Origin: Bacteroidales bacterium
GTDB taxonomy: Bacteria > Bacteroidota > Bacteroidia > Bacteroidales > Lentimicrobiaceae
DNA length: 64,000 nucleotides
Assembly (NCBI GenBank): GCA_016788045.1
Contig: JAEUTG010000024.1
Span: 1-64,000 of the forward strand
Direction of reading: 5' to 3'
This document shows positions 18,760-27,036 of this stretch, piece by piece (the first letter of the stretch is position 1; every line of letters starts with the position of its first letter). The translations under genes were made by a program, and so were the position numbers. The notes under the pieces were generated by a model. It had not been told where the DNA came from and searched no databases. It was given only the letters and a program-made list of their open reading frames with translations.

Positions 18760-19854
18760 TTATAATTCTTTCCTGAAAAGCGGAAGCTTTACCCTGAAAA
18801 GGTTGTCTTCCTGTTTCACCATTACTTCCTTACCACAGAGATACAGGTACCTGCTGCGGATGTTCTCCAGTCCTACACCGGTGGAGGGCTCTTTCTCAAT
18901 CTTAGGCTGTATGTTATTCTCTACCACAAGGAATTCATTACCCTCGGTGAATATTCTGACATTCAGCGGGTTGTCGCGCGAAACAACATTGTGCTTCAGC
19001 GCATTTTCGATCAGCATCTGCAGAGCCAACGGAGCAACTTCGTGGTCATCAAACGATTCAGGTACCATAAATTCCACGTTCAGCTTGCTCCCGAAACGGT
19101 TCTGCTGAATAAAAACGTACTCCCGTGCCATCTTCAGTTCATCGCGCAACAATACCACTTCCTTGTCACGGGTATTCAGCATATACCGCATAAACTCTGA
19201 AACACTCTCTACATACCTGGCAGCCGCCGGATTGTCGCCCACCAGCATCAGCAGGGTGTTGAGGCTGTTGAACAGGAAATGCGGATTCACCTGATTGCGG
19301 AGGGTGTCGTACCGGGCTTCCATATTGGCCTTTTCAAGGGCCTGCGCCCGCAGCAGGTTCGATTTCCATTGAATAAAAAAGGCAACCGAAGCATAAACTG
19401 CACTGATTGTGAAGGTTATCAGCACTGAAGTGATGATGATCCCCGATTTTTCAGCCTGTGTGAGTGGAACATTCAGCAGCTTAGTCAGGGCAAAGATTTC
19501 AAGCACTTCAACACCCACAACAAAGGCAACCAGAGAAAGAACCTGCGAAGAAAGCAGTTTCACAGGCTCTTTGAAAACGGAGTATCTTGAAACCAGAAAA
19601 TTGATGATATGCATACTCCCCTGCCACAGCATGGTGGTCCGGAGGATAGAGACCACGATCACTCCGACCCAGCCTGCAGCAGAAATATCACCCCTGAAAG
19701 TAAGGAGAGGAAAAACAATACTGATGATCAGTATGCCTGCTATCCTTACCAGTGTCTCCCTCCGGCTGAACTGTTGCTGATGGTTGTGTTCAAACCTGAA
19801 TTCTTTCGGCTCCTTCACACAGAATATTTTAGGATTGTTTAACTCACTGTCCAC
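18760..19854 (-). CDS. LytS-type sensor histidine kinase (His_kinase, PF06580 type)
   Basis: 364 residues. Four hydrophobic segments lie between about 35 and 165 (IAGILIISIVFPLLTF, VGVIVVSILRTTMLW, LSSQVLSLVAFVVGVEVLEIF, IITSVLITFTISAVYASVAFF). The phospho-acceptor His is in the box NQVNPHFLFNSLNTLL near residue 195. The ATP-binding part shows LALQMLIENALKHN and GVGLENIRSRY. It lacks a large periplasmic sensor domain, so the signal is probably sensed within the membrane or via a partner protein. It sits between a TonB-dependent receptor (30 bp upstream) and its LytTR regulator (17 bp downstream), an operon arrangement that suggests envelope or nutrient sensing. Confidence 0.92.
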   Translation of the reverse strand: MDSELNNPKIFCVKEPKEFRFEHNHQQQFSRRETLVRIAGILIISIVFPLLTFRGDISAAGWVGVIVVSILRTTMLWQGSMHIINFLVSRYSVFKEPVKLLSSQVLSLVAFVVGVEVLEIFALTKLLNVPLTQAEKSGIIITSVLITFTISAVYASVAFFIQWKSNLLRAQALEKANMEARYDTLRNQVNPHFLFNSLNTLLMLVGDNPAAARYVESVSEFMRYMLNTRDKEVVLLRDELKMAREYVFIQQNRFGSKLNVEFMVPESFDDHEVAPLALQMLIENALKHNVVSRDNPLNVRIFTEGNEFLVVENNIQPKIEKEPSTGVGLENIRSRYLYLCGKEVMVKQEDNLFRVKLPLFRKEL

Positions 19855-19884
19855 TGAAAAACCGTTTCAGACATTCATCTGTTA

Positions 19885-22251
19885 TCAAAAGTTCAACCGG
19901 TACTGCATCATAGGGAAAAAGCCAAGCTGATAGATCTCGTTCACCCTGTTTTCAGATCGGCTGTACACCTGAGCCAGAACATTTTTGTGATCGGTGAAAT
20001 TCTCAACATAGAACTGCCATTCCTGGGAAACTTTTTTCTTCTTTCCATTGAGACGATAACCAAATTTGATATCGGCTTTCAGGAAGGGCTCAAACTGCTG
20101 ACTGAATGCCTTTGAATCGTCGTATTTTGTTTCACCGGCAGCCTGTGAAGCCTCAAAATCAACCGGAGTGAAACGTTTTCCACCTGCCACGGTTAGCTTC
20201 AGGTCGATGTTGAAAGCCGAACGGCTGTTGATCGTAAACTCCTTCCCTACCAGGGCATTCACCACATAATTTCCATTGAAGGCGGTGTTCCGTTCCACTT
20301 TATCGCTTCCCTTGTATTTTGATTCAAAAAGCGAAACTGTGGCAAGGTAATAAATATTGCGGCTGAAAAAGCGTTCCAGGGTAAATTCGAGGCCATAGTT
20401 GGTGCCGGTTCCGGTATTCACCAGGCTGTCCTGTGCCGATACTCCCCAGCTGGCTCCGGTATTAAGCATGCTGAACGAACTGCCCGCTGACTCCACCGGT
20501 ACATCAAACAACGATTGATAGTAAGCTTCTGTTTTCAGACGGGTGTTCTTCGAAAAATAAACATCATAACCGGCCACAAACTGATGGGAGCGGGTAAAAC
20601 CAAGCTTCTTGTTGGTTTCTGTCAGTCCGGTGCCATCAATCCAGGTACCAAGGTAATAGGTTGACAATGCCTGCAACCGAGAGTGCATGCCATAACCCAG
20701 GCTGAGCTTCTGATTTTCGGATATCCGCAGGTTTAACCCAAGTCTGGGCTCCAGGGCAGCAGAGCCATTGAGATCGAAATAACTGAAATGTACACCGGGA
20801 ATCAGGCTGATGGCATCGTTCAGTTTCCAGGTTGCCTGAGCATACATGCGGTAAAGGTTGTCGCCTTCAGCCAGATTCTTGCTGTAGCTGATCATAGGCC
20901 TGTAATCGTTGTCGGCAAGGTTGAATTCCTGCGAAAGCAGATCAAAGCCCATGCGGTCGACCACAAACCCGGCCCTTCCCGACAGCCGGCTGCTGAATTT
21001 CGAGTGCAGAAAACCACTTACGGATGTTTTGTAGTCGGTGTAATTGTGGTCGATGTTGGGATGCGGAATTCCGGCAAGATCAAGCGTGTCGATCAGGGTG
21101 CCGCCATCCTGGTAAACTCCGGAAAGGTTCAGCTTGAAATAGGTGTGGTCGCTGAGGGTTCCGGTATAAGATACCCCGGATGCCAGCATGCGTGAACGGT
21201 TGGTAAGGTCCTGCCCTTCATCGGTGTATAAATCCTGTTCGTTGCCGTTTTCACTGTCGAGCATGGCAATTTCGCTGTCACCGGCCAGGGTAAATACCGA
21301 TATATTTCCTTTTTTCAGCGGGAAATTCAGCTTGAAGGACAGATCCTTGTATTTCGGGACTCCGGTGGTTCCCAGGTCGATGATTCCATCCATCAGCTCC
21401 AGGGTTGAATACCTGAAGTTGGCGAGATACGATGACTTACCTCCTTTACGGAATGGTCCTTCAGCGCCCAGTTCAAAGCCATTGAAGCCAACCTGAAAGA
21501 GAAATTCATGGTGTTCGTTGTTTCCGTTACGCATCCTCAGGTCGAACACCCCGCTGAGGGCGTTACCGTATTCAGCCGGGAAAGCCCCTGTAAGAAAATC
21601 GCTGTTCACCAGCAGGTTGTTGTTTAACATACCAACAGGACCGCCCGTAGTTCCGTTTTCGGCAAAATGGTTGGGGTTGGGAATCTCCACGTCCTCAAGT
21701 TTCCACAGCAGACCGCCCGGTGAATTCCCGCGGATGATGATGTCGTTGCGCTGATCGTTGGCGGCTGAAACCCCGGCGAAATTCATGGCCATGCGGGCTA
21801 CATCACCACGACTTCCTGCGTATTTCTCGGTCTCTTCAACCGAAAATGACCTGGCACTGACTGCGGCCATGCGGTTAATGGTCTCTTCACGCATCGAACG
21901 GCCTTTGATCTCAACCTCCGCGCCCTGAAAAACCTGCTCTTCAAGGCCGGCTTCGATGACGATTTCCTTGGCAGCATTTACAATCAATCCATCGAAAACT
22001 GCAGGCTTATATCCGACATAGCTGATGCTGATGCCCTGCCGGCCAACACCGACATTTTGTATTCTGAAATTACCGTCAACATCGGTTACCGCCCCAACCA
22101 GCGGATCTGAGTTGAGCAAAACAATGGTTGCTCCGGGCAGGGGCGTTTTGGATTCCTTGTCGAAAACCCGTCCGCGGATGGTTTGGGTGGGCTGGGCAAA
22201 TGCTCCCAGCACTAAAAGGCTCATAAAAAACAGAGTGGCTATCTTTTTCAT
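19885..22251 (-). CDS. TonB-dependent receptor with CarboxypepD-like N-terminal domain
   Basis: 788 residues with a signal peptide (MKKIATLFFMSLLVLGAFAQ). A carboxypeptidase-regulatory-like domain (IRGRVFDKESKTPLPGATI...ISYVGYKPAVF) occupies about 24-110, then a plug domain (ISARSFSV-like VSARSFSVEETEKYAGSRGDVARMAMNFAGV, IIIRGNSPGGLLWKLEDVEIPNP) and an outer-membrane barrel ending in PMMQYRLNF, with a terminal aromatic residue. This is the class of receptor without an obvious SusD partner; no SusD, siderophore or metal genes are adjacent, so the substrate cannot be told. It leads a run with the LytS kinase and LytTR regulator. Confidence 0.9.
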   Translation of the reverse strand: MKKIATLFFMSLLVLGAFAQPTQTIRGRVFDKESKTPLPGATIVLLNSDPLVGAVTDVDGNFRIQNVGVGRQGISISYVGYKPAVFDGLIVNAAKEIVIEAGLEEQVFQGAEVEIKGRSMREETINRMAAVSARSFSVEETEKYAGSRGDVARMAMNFAGVSAANDQRNDIIIRGNSPGGLLWKLEDVEIPNPNHFAENGTTGGPVGMLNNNLLVNSDFLTGAFPAEYGNALSGVFDLRMRNGNNEHHEFLFQVGFNGFELGAEGPFRKGGKSSYLANFRYSTLELMDGIIDLGTTGVPKYKDLSFKLNFPLKKGNISVFTLAGDSEIAMLDSENGNEQDLYTDEGQDLTNRSRMLASGVSYTGTLSDHTYFKLNLSGVYQDGGTLIDTLDLAGIPHPNIDHNYTDYKTSVSGFLHSKFSSRLSGRAGFVVDRMGFDLLSQEFNLADNDYRPMISYSKNLAEGDNLYRMYAQATWKLNDAISLIPGVHFSYFDLNGSAALEPRLGLNLRISENQKLSLGYGMHSRLQALSTYYLGTWIDGTGLTETNKKLGFTRSHQFVAGYDVYFSKNTRLKTEAYYQSLFDVPVESAGSSFSMLNTGASWGVSAQDSLVNTGTGTNYGLEFTLERFFSRNIYYLATVSLFESKYKGSDKVERNTAFNGNYVVNALVGKEFTINSRSAFNIDLKLTVAGGKRFTPVDFEASQAAGETKYDDSKAFSQQFEPFLKADIKFGYRLNGKKKKVSQEWQFYVENFTDHKNVLAQVYSRSENRVNEIYQLGFFPMMQYRLNF

Positions 22252-22568
22252 TTTTTGTTGCTTTTATTGTTTTTGATGAGGCAAAAATGCGATCAAGCTT
22301 TTCAATCACCATGCATTTTATGACAAAACGAACAAACCGGAGAATGAAAGTTACAAATTACCGGATGAAAAAATGAATATCTGAGAACTTCTGAAATCAG
22401 CATTCCCAGAATAATTAAATCCACACTAAAATACATCTAATTATATATGAGTAAGTTGAATCCATTGAAGTTCCCCCTGCTTACTCTTTAACGGGCTTGC
22501 TGCATCCCTAACCGTTGTTAAAAATCCGTTAAAGTCAAGCTCCGGCTCCATCCTGTTCAAAAAACCGG

Positions 22569-22576
22569 TATCTTTG
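22569..22576 (+). promoter_or_regulatory. Candidate -7 element in front of the Trp-rich leader
   Basis: TATCTTTG matches TAnnTTTG. Transcription would start near 22583, about 12 nt before the leader-peptide ATG at 22595. No -33 TTTG is evident. Confidence 0.55.
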
Positions 22577-22594
22577 TAATTCAAACAAACCACC

Positions 22595-22672
22595 ATGAAG
22601 TCAGCTGCTGCTGTATTTACTTCTCTTCTTTTCGCCTCATGGTCATGGTGGTGGCCTCGCCAGGCCTCCTGA
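22595..22672 (+). CDS. trpL: Putative trp leader peptide (four clustered Trp codons)
   Basis: A 25-residue peptide with ATG at 22595 and TGA at 22670-22672. It starts MKSAAAVF and contains the run WSWWWPRQ at residues 16-23; the Trp codons are 22640-42, 22646-48, 22649-51 and 22652-54. Trp is the rarest amino acid in most proteins, so four in five codons in a short ORF right after a promoter and upstream of a tryptophan synthase gene is the hallmark of transcription attenuation leaders. The reading frame is too short for usual gene calling. It has no Shine-Dalgarno, which is normal in this phylum. The product would be a regulatory throw-away peptide rather than a functional protein. Confidence 0.75.
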   Translation: MKSAAAVFTSLLFASWSWWWPRQAS

Positions 22673-22704
22673 TACTTTAACTACCCCTGCGGGAGCTGTG
22701 CTCC
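22653..22704 (+). promoter_or_regulatory. Attenuator-like competing hairpins after the Trp codons
   Basis: GGCCT (22653-22657) pairs with AGGCC (22662-22666), overlapping the last Trp codon. CTCC (22666-22669) can pair with GGAG (22692-22695), and GGAGC (22692-22696) with GCTCC (22700-22704). This gives mutually exclusive 1:2, 2:3 and 3:4 pairings like a classical trp attenuator. However, only TTGTCAATT follows, not a proper T-run, so termination here is uncertain. Confidence 0.4.
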
Positions 22705-22770
22705 TTGTCAATTCGAAATGCAGAATTGAAGCCCTCGTATTGCTGACCTTTCTGTCAGACTTCCGGATAT

Positions 22771-22841
22771 GGGACGAGGGACGCTGAATAAGGACGAGGG
22801 ATGCTGAATAGGGACGAGGGATGCTGAATAGGGACGAGGGA
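22771..22841. repeat. 20-bp minisatellite, about 3.5 units
   Basis: Units of GGGACGAGGGATGCTGAATA start at 22771, 22791, 22811 and (partial) 22831, with one or two differences. They lie between the Trp leader and trpB2. The rest of 22842-23145 has purine-rich phrases (AAGGAGACAAGGTGACAAGG) and pyrimidine-rich phrases, and no gene. The earlier gap 22252-22568 shows no feature I can name. Confidence 0.85.
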
Positions 22842-23145
22842 CGAGCGTTCTTGGGAGACTTTCGTCACTTAACATCTGACAAGGAGACAAGGTGACAAGG
22901 GGACCAGGAGATAGGATTCTGCTACATTTTGCTTTAATCCGCAATTCGTAAACCGAACAATAAATCTCCAAAGAAAAGCCTCACTAATCACCACTCATTA
23001 CTTGATATGCTGATGATGAAATAGAATCATTAACCGGACACCAATCCAAAAAAAAGTCTCTTACCTCCTACTTCTTCTTCGATCTGACCTCTGACCTCCA
23101 ACCCCTGGCTTCAATCAAAAACAAATCACTCAAAAACTCAAGAAA

Positions 23146-24507
23146 ATGGAACGCAAAATAAACCTTACTGAACAGGAAATACCCCGTTTTTATTACAACA
23201 TCGTGGCCGACATGCCCAACAAACCACTGCCTCCGCTGCATCCCGGAACCCGGCAACCCATCACCCCCGATCTGCTTGAGCCACTTTTTCCAAGGGAACT
23301 TATCCTTCAGGAAGTTTCTGCTGAGCGGTATATTCAGATACCGGATGAAGTGCGGAAAATTTATGCCCAGTGGAGGCCAACCCCCTTGTTCAGGGCAGTG
23401 AACCTCGAGAAAGCACTGAACACACCGGCCCGGATTTATTACAAATATGAGGGAGTAAGTCCGGCTGGTTCACACAAGCCCAATACAGCGGTAGCGCAGG
23501 CATTCTACAATAAAGCTGAAGGCATCCGTAAAATCACCACCGAAACCGGCGCTGGTCAGTGGGGCACAGCCCTTTCTTATGCCTGCCAGATGTTCGGCAT
23601 TGAATGTGAGGTATTTATGGTTAAGGTGAGCTACGATCAGAAGCCTTACCGCAAAATCATGATGAATACTTTCGGGGGCAGTGTGCACGCGTCTCCTTCG
23701 AACCTCACCGCCGCCGGCCGGAGCATTCTTGAGGCCGATCCATTGTCGTCGGGCAGCCTCGGAATCGCCATTTCAGAAGCCATCGAACGGGCGGTTTCAG
23801 ATCCGACGGCCCACTACGCCCTGGGTTCGGTACTCAACCATGTGCTGCTGCATCAGACCATTATCGGTCAGGAAGCCATGGTGCAGATGGAGAAAGCAGG
23901 CTATATGCCCGATATCGTAATTGCTCCCTTTGGAGGAGGAAGCAATTTCGCCGGGATTGCCTTCCCGTTTCTCAAACTGAATCTTACTGATAATCAACAT
24001 ATCCGCTGCATCGCAGTAGAGCCTGAATCCTGCCCCAAACTAACCAGGGGTGAGTTTAAATATGATTTTGGCGACACTATGGGATTAACTCCGCTGCTGC
24101 CCATGTACACCCTCGGACATGACTTTATGCCATCGCCCATCCATGCCGGTGGGCTCAGGTATCACGGAGCAGGTGTAATTGTGAGCCAGTTACTGAAAGA
24201 CAAACTGATAGAAGCCGTGTCGGTAAATCAGCAGCGCTGCTTTGAAGCAGGAATGCAGTTTATTAAAACCGAGGGTATTATCCCCGCTCCTGAGGCAACC
24301 CATGCCATTGCCGCTGTGATAGACGAAGCGGCACGCTGCCGTGAGGAAGGTGTTGAGAAAACAATCCTGTTCAACTTATGCGGGCACGGCTATTTCGATA
24401 TGGCTGCCTACGAGATGTTTATGTCGGGAAAGCTGAACGGTGAAAAGCAGGTCAGCGACGGCAGCATCCGCGATTCCATCAGGTCACTCGAATCCCTGCA
24501 GCCATGA
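23146..24507 (+). CDS. trpB: TrpB2-type tryptophan synthase beta chain
   Basis: 453 residues, longer than classical TrpB (about 400) and typical of the TrpB2/TIGR01415 PLP-dependent group. Motifs are RPTPLFRAVNLEKAL, the PLP-lysine segment SPAGSHKPNTAVAQ (about residue 110), ETGAGQWGTALSYAC and the glycine-rich phosphate loop PFGGGSNFAGIAFP. It joins indole and serine to give tryptophan. No trpA or other trp gene is beside it, as usual for TrpB2, which is thought to salvage indole or work without TrpA. The gene is preceded by a Trp-codon-rich leader peptide 473 bp upstream, implying control by charged tRNA-Trp. A hairpin lies just downstream. Confidence 0.92.
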   Translation: MERKINLTEQEIPRFYYNIVADMPNKPLPPLHPGTRQPITPDLLEPLFPRELILQEVSAERYIQIPDEVRKIYAQWRPTPLFRAVNLEKALNTPARIYYKYEGVSPAGSHKPNTAVAQAFYNKAEGIRKITTETGAGQWGTALSYACQMFGIECEVFMVKVSYDQKPYRKIMMNTFGGSVHASPSNLTAAGRSILEADPLSSGSLGIAISEAIERAVSDPTAHYALGSVLNHVLLHQTIIGQEAMVQMEKAGYMPDIVIAPFGGGSNFAGIAFPFLKLNLTDNQHIRCIAVEPESCPKLTRGEFKYDFGDTMGLTPLLPMYTLGHDFMPSPIHAGGLRYHGAGVIVSQLLKDKLIEAVSVNQQRCFEAGMQFIKTEGIIPAPEATHAIAAVIDEAARCREEGVEKTILFNLCGHGYFDMAAYEMFMSGKLNGEKQVSDGSIRDSIRSLESLQP

Positions 24508-24523
24508 AAACTCCGGATCCCGG

Positions 24524-24549
24524 CCCCATGTCCTGTTCAGGGCGTGGGG
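24524..24549. terminator. Possible terminator hairpin between convergent trpB and PPK2 genes
   Basis: CCCCATGTCCTG (24524-24535) pairs with CAGGGCGTGGGG (24538-24549) with two G-U pairs. Only TTGGGGTTG follows, so U-tract support is poor. Confidence 0.4.
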
Positions 24550-24559
24550 TTGGGGTTGC

Positions 24560-25453
24560 TTATTCATTCATCAGCAGCTCTCTGGCTTCGTTGAGCCGGT
24601 TTTTCTCTGCTTCGGGCAATACCGGATACTCCGGTTTGAGTTCCTTCAGCCGGTTGATGATGATGTTGCTGACGGCATAGCGCATAAACCACTTGCGGTC
24701 GGCCGGGATCACATACCACGGCGCATGTTCGGTTGAGGTGGCAGTCAACATGTCGCTGTAGGCCTGCATGTATTCGTCCCAGTGCTGCCGTTCCTTCACA
24801 TCGGCAGAAGAGAACTTCCAGTTTTTCGATGAATCGTCGATGCGTTCGAGAAAACGCTTTTTCTGTTCATCTTTCGAAACATTGAGAAAGAATTTAAGTA
24901 CAATCGTGCCATTCTCCACCAGATGCTGTTCAAGGTTATTGATCTGATCGTAGCGGGTTTGCCAGAATTTTTCATCAATGGCCTCTGTATTCCTGATTCC
25001 GGGCAGATTTTGTGCAAGCAGGTACTCCGGATGCACTTTAACCACCAGCACCTCTTCGTAATACGAACGGTTGAAGATTCCGAACCGTCCCCGTTCGGGC
25101 AGGCATTTGTAGGTGCGCCAGATGTAATCATGGTCAAGCTCGGTGGATGAAGGTGTCTTAAAACTGTAGACCTCACAGCCCTGTGGATTCAACCCTGACA
25201 TCACATGTTTGATGGTTCCGTCTTTCCCGGCAGCATCCATGGCCTGGAAAATAAGCAATACAGCATAACGGTTATCAGCATACAGCTTGTCCTGAAGTTC
25301 AATCAGTTCGTTCACATTTTCGCTGAGCAGGCGTATTCCCTCTTCTTTTGAGTCGATACTTCCTTTGAATGCCGGATCAAAGTCAGCAACCCTGATTGTC
25401 TTACCCGGCCTTGCCAGGATGCCGGTATCCTTCATCAGATTCTTCTTCTTCAT
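24560..25453 (-). CDS. ppk2: Polyphosphate kinase 2 family protein
   Basis: 297 residues from the ATG at 25453 (MKKKNLMKDTGILARPG). The open frame extends to 25516, but the upstream part is unlike the family and carries the probable promoter. The Walker A-like motif QAMDAAGKDGTIKHVMSGLNPQG and the GRFGIFNRSYYEEVLVVKVHPE lid/Walker B segment identify PPK2. Sequence features (KDGT rather than KGGT, length about 300) suggest the class III / PPK2_rel group, which can phosphorylate AMP or ADP with polyphosphate. It acts in the cytoplasm, in nucleotide recharging. It is convergent with trpB and divergent from the exonuclease gene, so it is probably transcribed alone. Confidence 0.9.
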   Translation of the reverse strand: MKKKNLMKDTGILARPGKTIRVADFDPAFKGSIDSKEEGIRLLSENVNELIELQDKLYADNRYAVLLIFQAMDAAGKDGTIKHVMSGLNPQGCEVYSFKTPSSTELDHDYIWRTYKCLPERGRFGIFNRSYYEEVLVVKVHPEYLLAQNLPGIRNTEAIDEKFWQTRYDQINNLEQHLVENGTIVLKFFLNVSKDEQKKRFLERIDDSSKNWKFSSADVKERQHWDEYMQAYSDMLTATSTEHAPWYVIPADRKWFMRYAVSNIIINRLKELKPEYPVLPEAEKNRLNEARELLMNE

Positions 25454-25550
25454 GGTGACTTGGTGATATTTTGTGCTAATATACCCAATTCCCCGGGTTT
25501 TAACACTGTTTACCATCCTGGAATCACTGGTGAAACCGAAACTGAATTGG

Positions 25551-25558
25551 TACCTTTG
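25551..25558 (+). promoter_or_regulatory. Candidate -7 element for the exonuclease gene
   Basis: TACCTTTG fits TAnnTTTG, 39 bp before the ATG at 25597. Confidence 0.5.
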
Positions 25559-25596
25559 TCATCTTCAATCCAAAACTTCACCTCCAAACATTCGAT

Positions 25597-26193
25597 ATGC
25601 CGTACCTTGTTGTTGACCTCGAAATGAGCGGCCCCGAACCGGGCTATCACGAAATTATTCAGATTGGAGCGGTTTTACTCAACGACAACTGGGTGGAACT
25701 GGGCACCTACCTGTCGGATGTCTTTCCTGAGAACGAAGAAGCGTTCACTGCCTCCGCTGAAAAGGTACATGGCCTGTCGTGGGACGATCTGCAGGAAGCA
25801 CCCATGATCTACGACGTGCTTGAAGATTTTGAAAAATGGATACGCAAGCTGCTGAAACGGCAGGGAGGTGATCTCAGGGATGTGATTATTTGCGGGCAGA
25901 GCGTGATTTTCGACATCAACTTCCTTAAGTTTGCCTACAGTGGCGAAAACATGGAATGGCCGTTCAGCAACAAGCTGATCGACCTGCATACCATTGCTTT
26001 TTATACCTTCAGGATTCTGGAAGCCAACGGCAAAACCGTACCCCGTTCTCTCAGCCTGAAAGCCATTTCAGCCTATTTCGGCTATGAAAGGGAAGGTCAG
26101 TCGCACAATGCCCTTGAAGATGCCGAACTCACCATGAAATGCATGCAGAAATTCTTTCAGCTTTCAGCAAGGTTTAAAATTCAGGAAAACTGA
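25597..26193 (+). CDS. 3'-5' exonuclease of the DEDDh (DnaQ-like) family
   Basis: 198 residues, essentially one exonuclease domain. The DEDD motifs are DLEMSG near residue 7 (Asp and Glu metal ligands), the middle Asp in VIFDINFLKFAY, and the HNALEDAELTMKC motif near residue 170 with catalytic His and Asp. It resembles stand-alone exonucleases related to RNase T or DNA polymerase III epsilon, so it may trim RNA or DNA 3' ends. There is no polymerase or RNA gene nearby to choose between these. It has its own promoter and no evident terminator. Length and motifs are intact. Confidence 0.88.
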   Translation: MPYLVVDLEMSGPEPGYHEIIQIGAVLLNDNWVELGTYLSDVFPENEEAFTASAEKVHGLSWDDLQEAPMIYDVLEDFEKWIRKLLKRQGGDLRDVIICGQSVIFDINFLKFAYSGENMEWPFSNKLIDLHTIAFYTFRILEANGKTVPRSLSLKAISAYFGYEREGQSHNALEDAELTMKCMQKFFQLSARFKIQEN

Positions 26194-26383
26194 TCTCTTT
26201 CGTGTTGATTTCCCCTCCTCACTGCATGTAGGTGACAGTTATACTTTCATTATTTGTTTTCATTTTAAATAACCAGCTACCCGGGTTGAAAACAAGTTGA
26301 ATTCAAACAGATACAGAGGCAGTTCCTGATCAATTTTAGCTTACCACCTGAAAAAATCAAGAACAACAGCAATGATTGTTTAC

Positions 26384-26391
26384 TATCTTTG
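26384..26391 (+). promoter_or_regulatory. -7 element that fixes the start of the IscX-like gene
   Basis: TATCTTTG (TAnnTTTG) overlaps an apparent TTG start at 26389. Transcription would begin near 26398, so the TTG cannot be used and the ATG at 26413 is the likely start. Confidence 0.55.
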
Positions 26392-26412
26392 GGGGTTATT
26401 TACCCGGAATTC

Positions 26413-26847
26413 ATGTTACTCAACGATGCTGAAATAAACCCCATTGCTGCTTCCATCCTTGCGGATCACCGTCATCTTTTCCCCACCACTTACCCTGATA
26501 TCCCTCTCAATCTGGCGATGCTGAAAGATGCCTTGCAGAAAGCCGGTTTGCAGCCAGAAAAAGAAGATATTCCTGAAATTATGCAACAGGTGGAACTTGC
26601 GCTTGCAGCCCTGGTTCCACTCAACTGGAACAACTACGGTACCATTGCCATTCTGCTCAATCAGCAGCATCCCGGTGAAGATCTCCTGGCCATCACCGAA
26701 AACAGGATCATTGAACTGACCAACGCATTGCCAAACTTTTCCGATGATACCGGACCTCAGGAAGATGTGATTGATTCGATCATTTACACCTGGATCAGCC
26801 TGACCGATGATGAGGCAAATCTGACAGAAGACGACGCCTGGGTCTGA
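26413..26847 (+). CDS. IscX-like (DUF528-like) acidic protein
   Basis: 144 residues from the ATG at 26413. The C-terminal about 65 residues (WNNYGTIAILLNQQHPGED, ITENRIIELTNALPNFSDD, DVIDSIIYTWISLTDDE) follow the pattern of IscX: W..x.IA..L...YPD, a middle (I/V)R.T.L..W(I/V), then F.DDP...NE.IL..I...WL. IscX is a small acidic protein that binds the cysteine desulfurase and iron in Fe-S cluster assembly. Here an extra about 70-residue N-terminal half (INPIAASILADHRHLFPTTYPDIPLNLAMLKDAL) may be a diverged second copy of the same fold, since it also has an IA..I...HLFPTTYPD pattern. No isc or suf gene is near. The family call is by eye and moderately sure. Confidence 0.5.
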   Translation: MLLNDAEINPIAASILADHRHLFPTTYPDIPLNLAMLKDALQKAGLQPEKEDIPEIMQQVELALAALVPLNWNNYGTIAILLNQQHPGEDLLAITENRIIELTNALPNFSDDTGPQEDVIDSIIYTWISLTDDEANLTEDDAWV

Positions 26848-26925
26848 GGTTGTGCTTTGCGATAATTAACTTTTTCTTTAAATCTAACCTGTTGTGCTGA
26901 TGAATTGCTATAATACTCACACTGA

Positions 26926-26988
26926 GTCATATTGAGCGGTTCCGATAGTATTGGAACGAAATATGGCTTCGACTCCGCTCAGCCTGAC
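26926..26988. repeat. Degenerate palindromic repeat (TGAGCGG...CCGCTCA)
   Basis: TGAGCGG (26933-26939) is complementary to CCGCTCA (26975-26981), with outer GTCA/TGAC and inner GTTCC/GGAAC pairing. The phrase CTTCGACTCCGCTCAGCCTGAC is of the same general type as the CTCAGAATGAC phrase in the element near 14.4 kb. It lies just before the DUF4919 gene and is inside a longer in-frame extension, so that extension is not coding. Confidence 0.6.
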
Positions 26989-27036
26989 ATTCAATTAGTT
27001 AAGCACCCAACCGCACAACTCATTAAATCTATATCC

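Noticed and set aside
22708..22971. 87-residue minus-strand ORF between trp leader and trpB
   Set aside because: It is made of the 20-bp minisatellite and purine-rich phrases, has no domain pattern and no promoter.
26932..27036. N-terminal extension of the DUF4919 protein
   Set aside because: The extension is encoded by a palindromic repeat and would hide a clear signal peptide; the ATG at 27037 is preferred.
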